Shown here in pieces: positions 63,740 to 64,000 of a DNA stretch of 64,000 bases. The notes beneath the pieces were generated by a model, which saw nothing but the letters and a program-made list of their open reading frames with translations, was not told the DNA's origin and did no database searches. A program made the translations under genes and the position numbers. The DNA is from Polynucleobacter sp. AP-Reno-20A-A9 (lineage in GTDB: Bacteria; Pseudomonadota; Gammaproteobacteria; Burkholderiales; Burkholderiaceae). Within the stretch, counting starts at the first letter, position 1. Each line of letters opens with the position of its first letter. The stretch is from assembly GCF_018882085.1 (NCBI RefSeq), contig NZ_JACVPB010000002.1, positions 62,425 through 126,424 of the forward strand, given 5' to 3'.

Positions 63740-64000
63740 CTTCCACGTTCAGAATTTTTACAGTTGCGTTATCACGGAGCTCACGCATCCACTCTTGATA
63801 AGCTTGATCAAACTTTCTCTCACGGATCGCTGCTCGTGCAAATTGACGTTGCTTCTCAACGGTAAGCTGACCTTCGCGACGGTCCAATACCTGAATCAAG
63901 TGCCAACCAAATTCTGATTTAACAGGGTTACTAACCTCACCAATTTGCAAGCGATTCATGGCTTGCTCAAATTCGGGAACCAAATCTCCAGGACTCATCC
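63714..64000 (-). CDS. surA: Periplasmic chaperone/peptidyl-prolyl isomerase SurA, C-terminal part
   Basis: The minus-strand frame ends at 63714 and is open to the window edge; its N-terminus is outside. The 95 visible residues contain a parvulin-type end (GDLVPEFEQAMNRLQIGEVS, VKSEFGWHLIQVLDRR), then the C-terminal helix RQFARAAIRERKFDQAYQEWMRELRDNATVKIL, as in SurA, which escorts outer-membrane proteins to the BAM complex. The neighbouring pdxA and rsmA support the assignment. Confidence 0.9.
   Translation of the reverse strand, partial: MSPGDLVPEFEQAMNRLQIGEVSNPVKSEFGWHLIQVLDRREGQLTVEKQRQFARAAIRERKFDQAYQEWMRELRDNATVKILNVEDEASSAPR

Overview
The window looks like the chromosome of a small-genome freshwater betaproteobacterium of the family Burkholderiaceae, most probably Polynucleobacter. 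This rests on gene order (recA-recX-sucC-sucD-terC-pilin; pgk-pyk-fba-purC-purE-purK-sua5; ilvE-zinc finger-waaF; miaB-ybeY-ybeX-lnt-glyQ-glyS-gmhB-plsC; surA-pdxA-rsmA), the moderate base composition, and compact operons. No database search was possible.

Layout. 1-2.3 kb: a truncated TPR protein, a bestrophin-like membrane protein and a secreted protein of unknown role. 2.3-5.8 kb: a tctC-type binding protein set between a decayed copy of the groEL 3' end and the real groES-groEL operon, which has a CIRCE operator. 5.9-9.9 kb: a three-gene BvgR/BvgA/BvgS-like signalling operon. 9.9-24 kb: cell wall (dacB), tRNA modification (sua5), purine (purKEC), glycolysis (fba, pyk, pgk), branched-chain amino acid (ilvE), LPS (waaF) and outer-membrane quality control (M48/BepA-like). 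24-32.3 kb: moaC, a DUF2844/DUF3443 secreted pair, a type IV pilin, TerC, sucCD, and recA-recX with an SOS box.

32.4-42.5 kb is the accessory part: an integrative island of about 10.07 kb inserted in an elongator tRNA-Met gene and bounded by a perfect 60-bp direct repeat. It carries three tyrosine recombinases, a clamp-loader-like AAA+ ATPase paired with a charged protein, several unknown proteins, and a GDSL-esterase autotransporter as likely cargo. It has no recognisable conjugation or virion genes. Its most striking feature is a family of seven dyads, TGTCGT-N5/7-ACGACA, six of them just past gene 3' ends. Two exact inverted copies bracket the autotransporter, next to a FimB-sized recombinase. 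A roughly 190-bp nested inverted repeat with eight AGTTRC boxes sits between two divergent genes. Integration separated the tRNA gene from its original -35 element; the old promoter now points into the integrase gene at the other end.

42.6-64 kb returns to core genome: a MOSC protein, an MHS-family transporter, a TRIC-type channel, maiA, an AEC transporter, a gamma-carbonic anhydrase, amtB, small envelope proteins, OsmC, rhodanese, an antiporter, then the miaB to plsC operon (without the usual phoH) and the rsmA-pdxA-surA operon, whose surA is cut by the window end.
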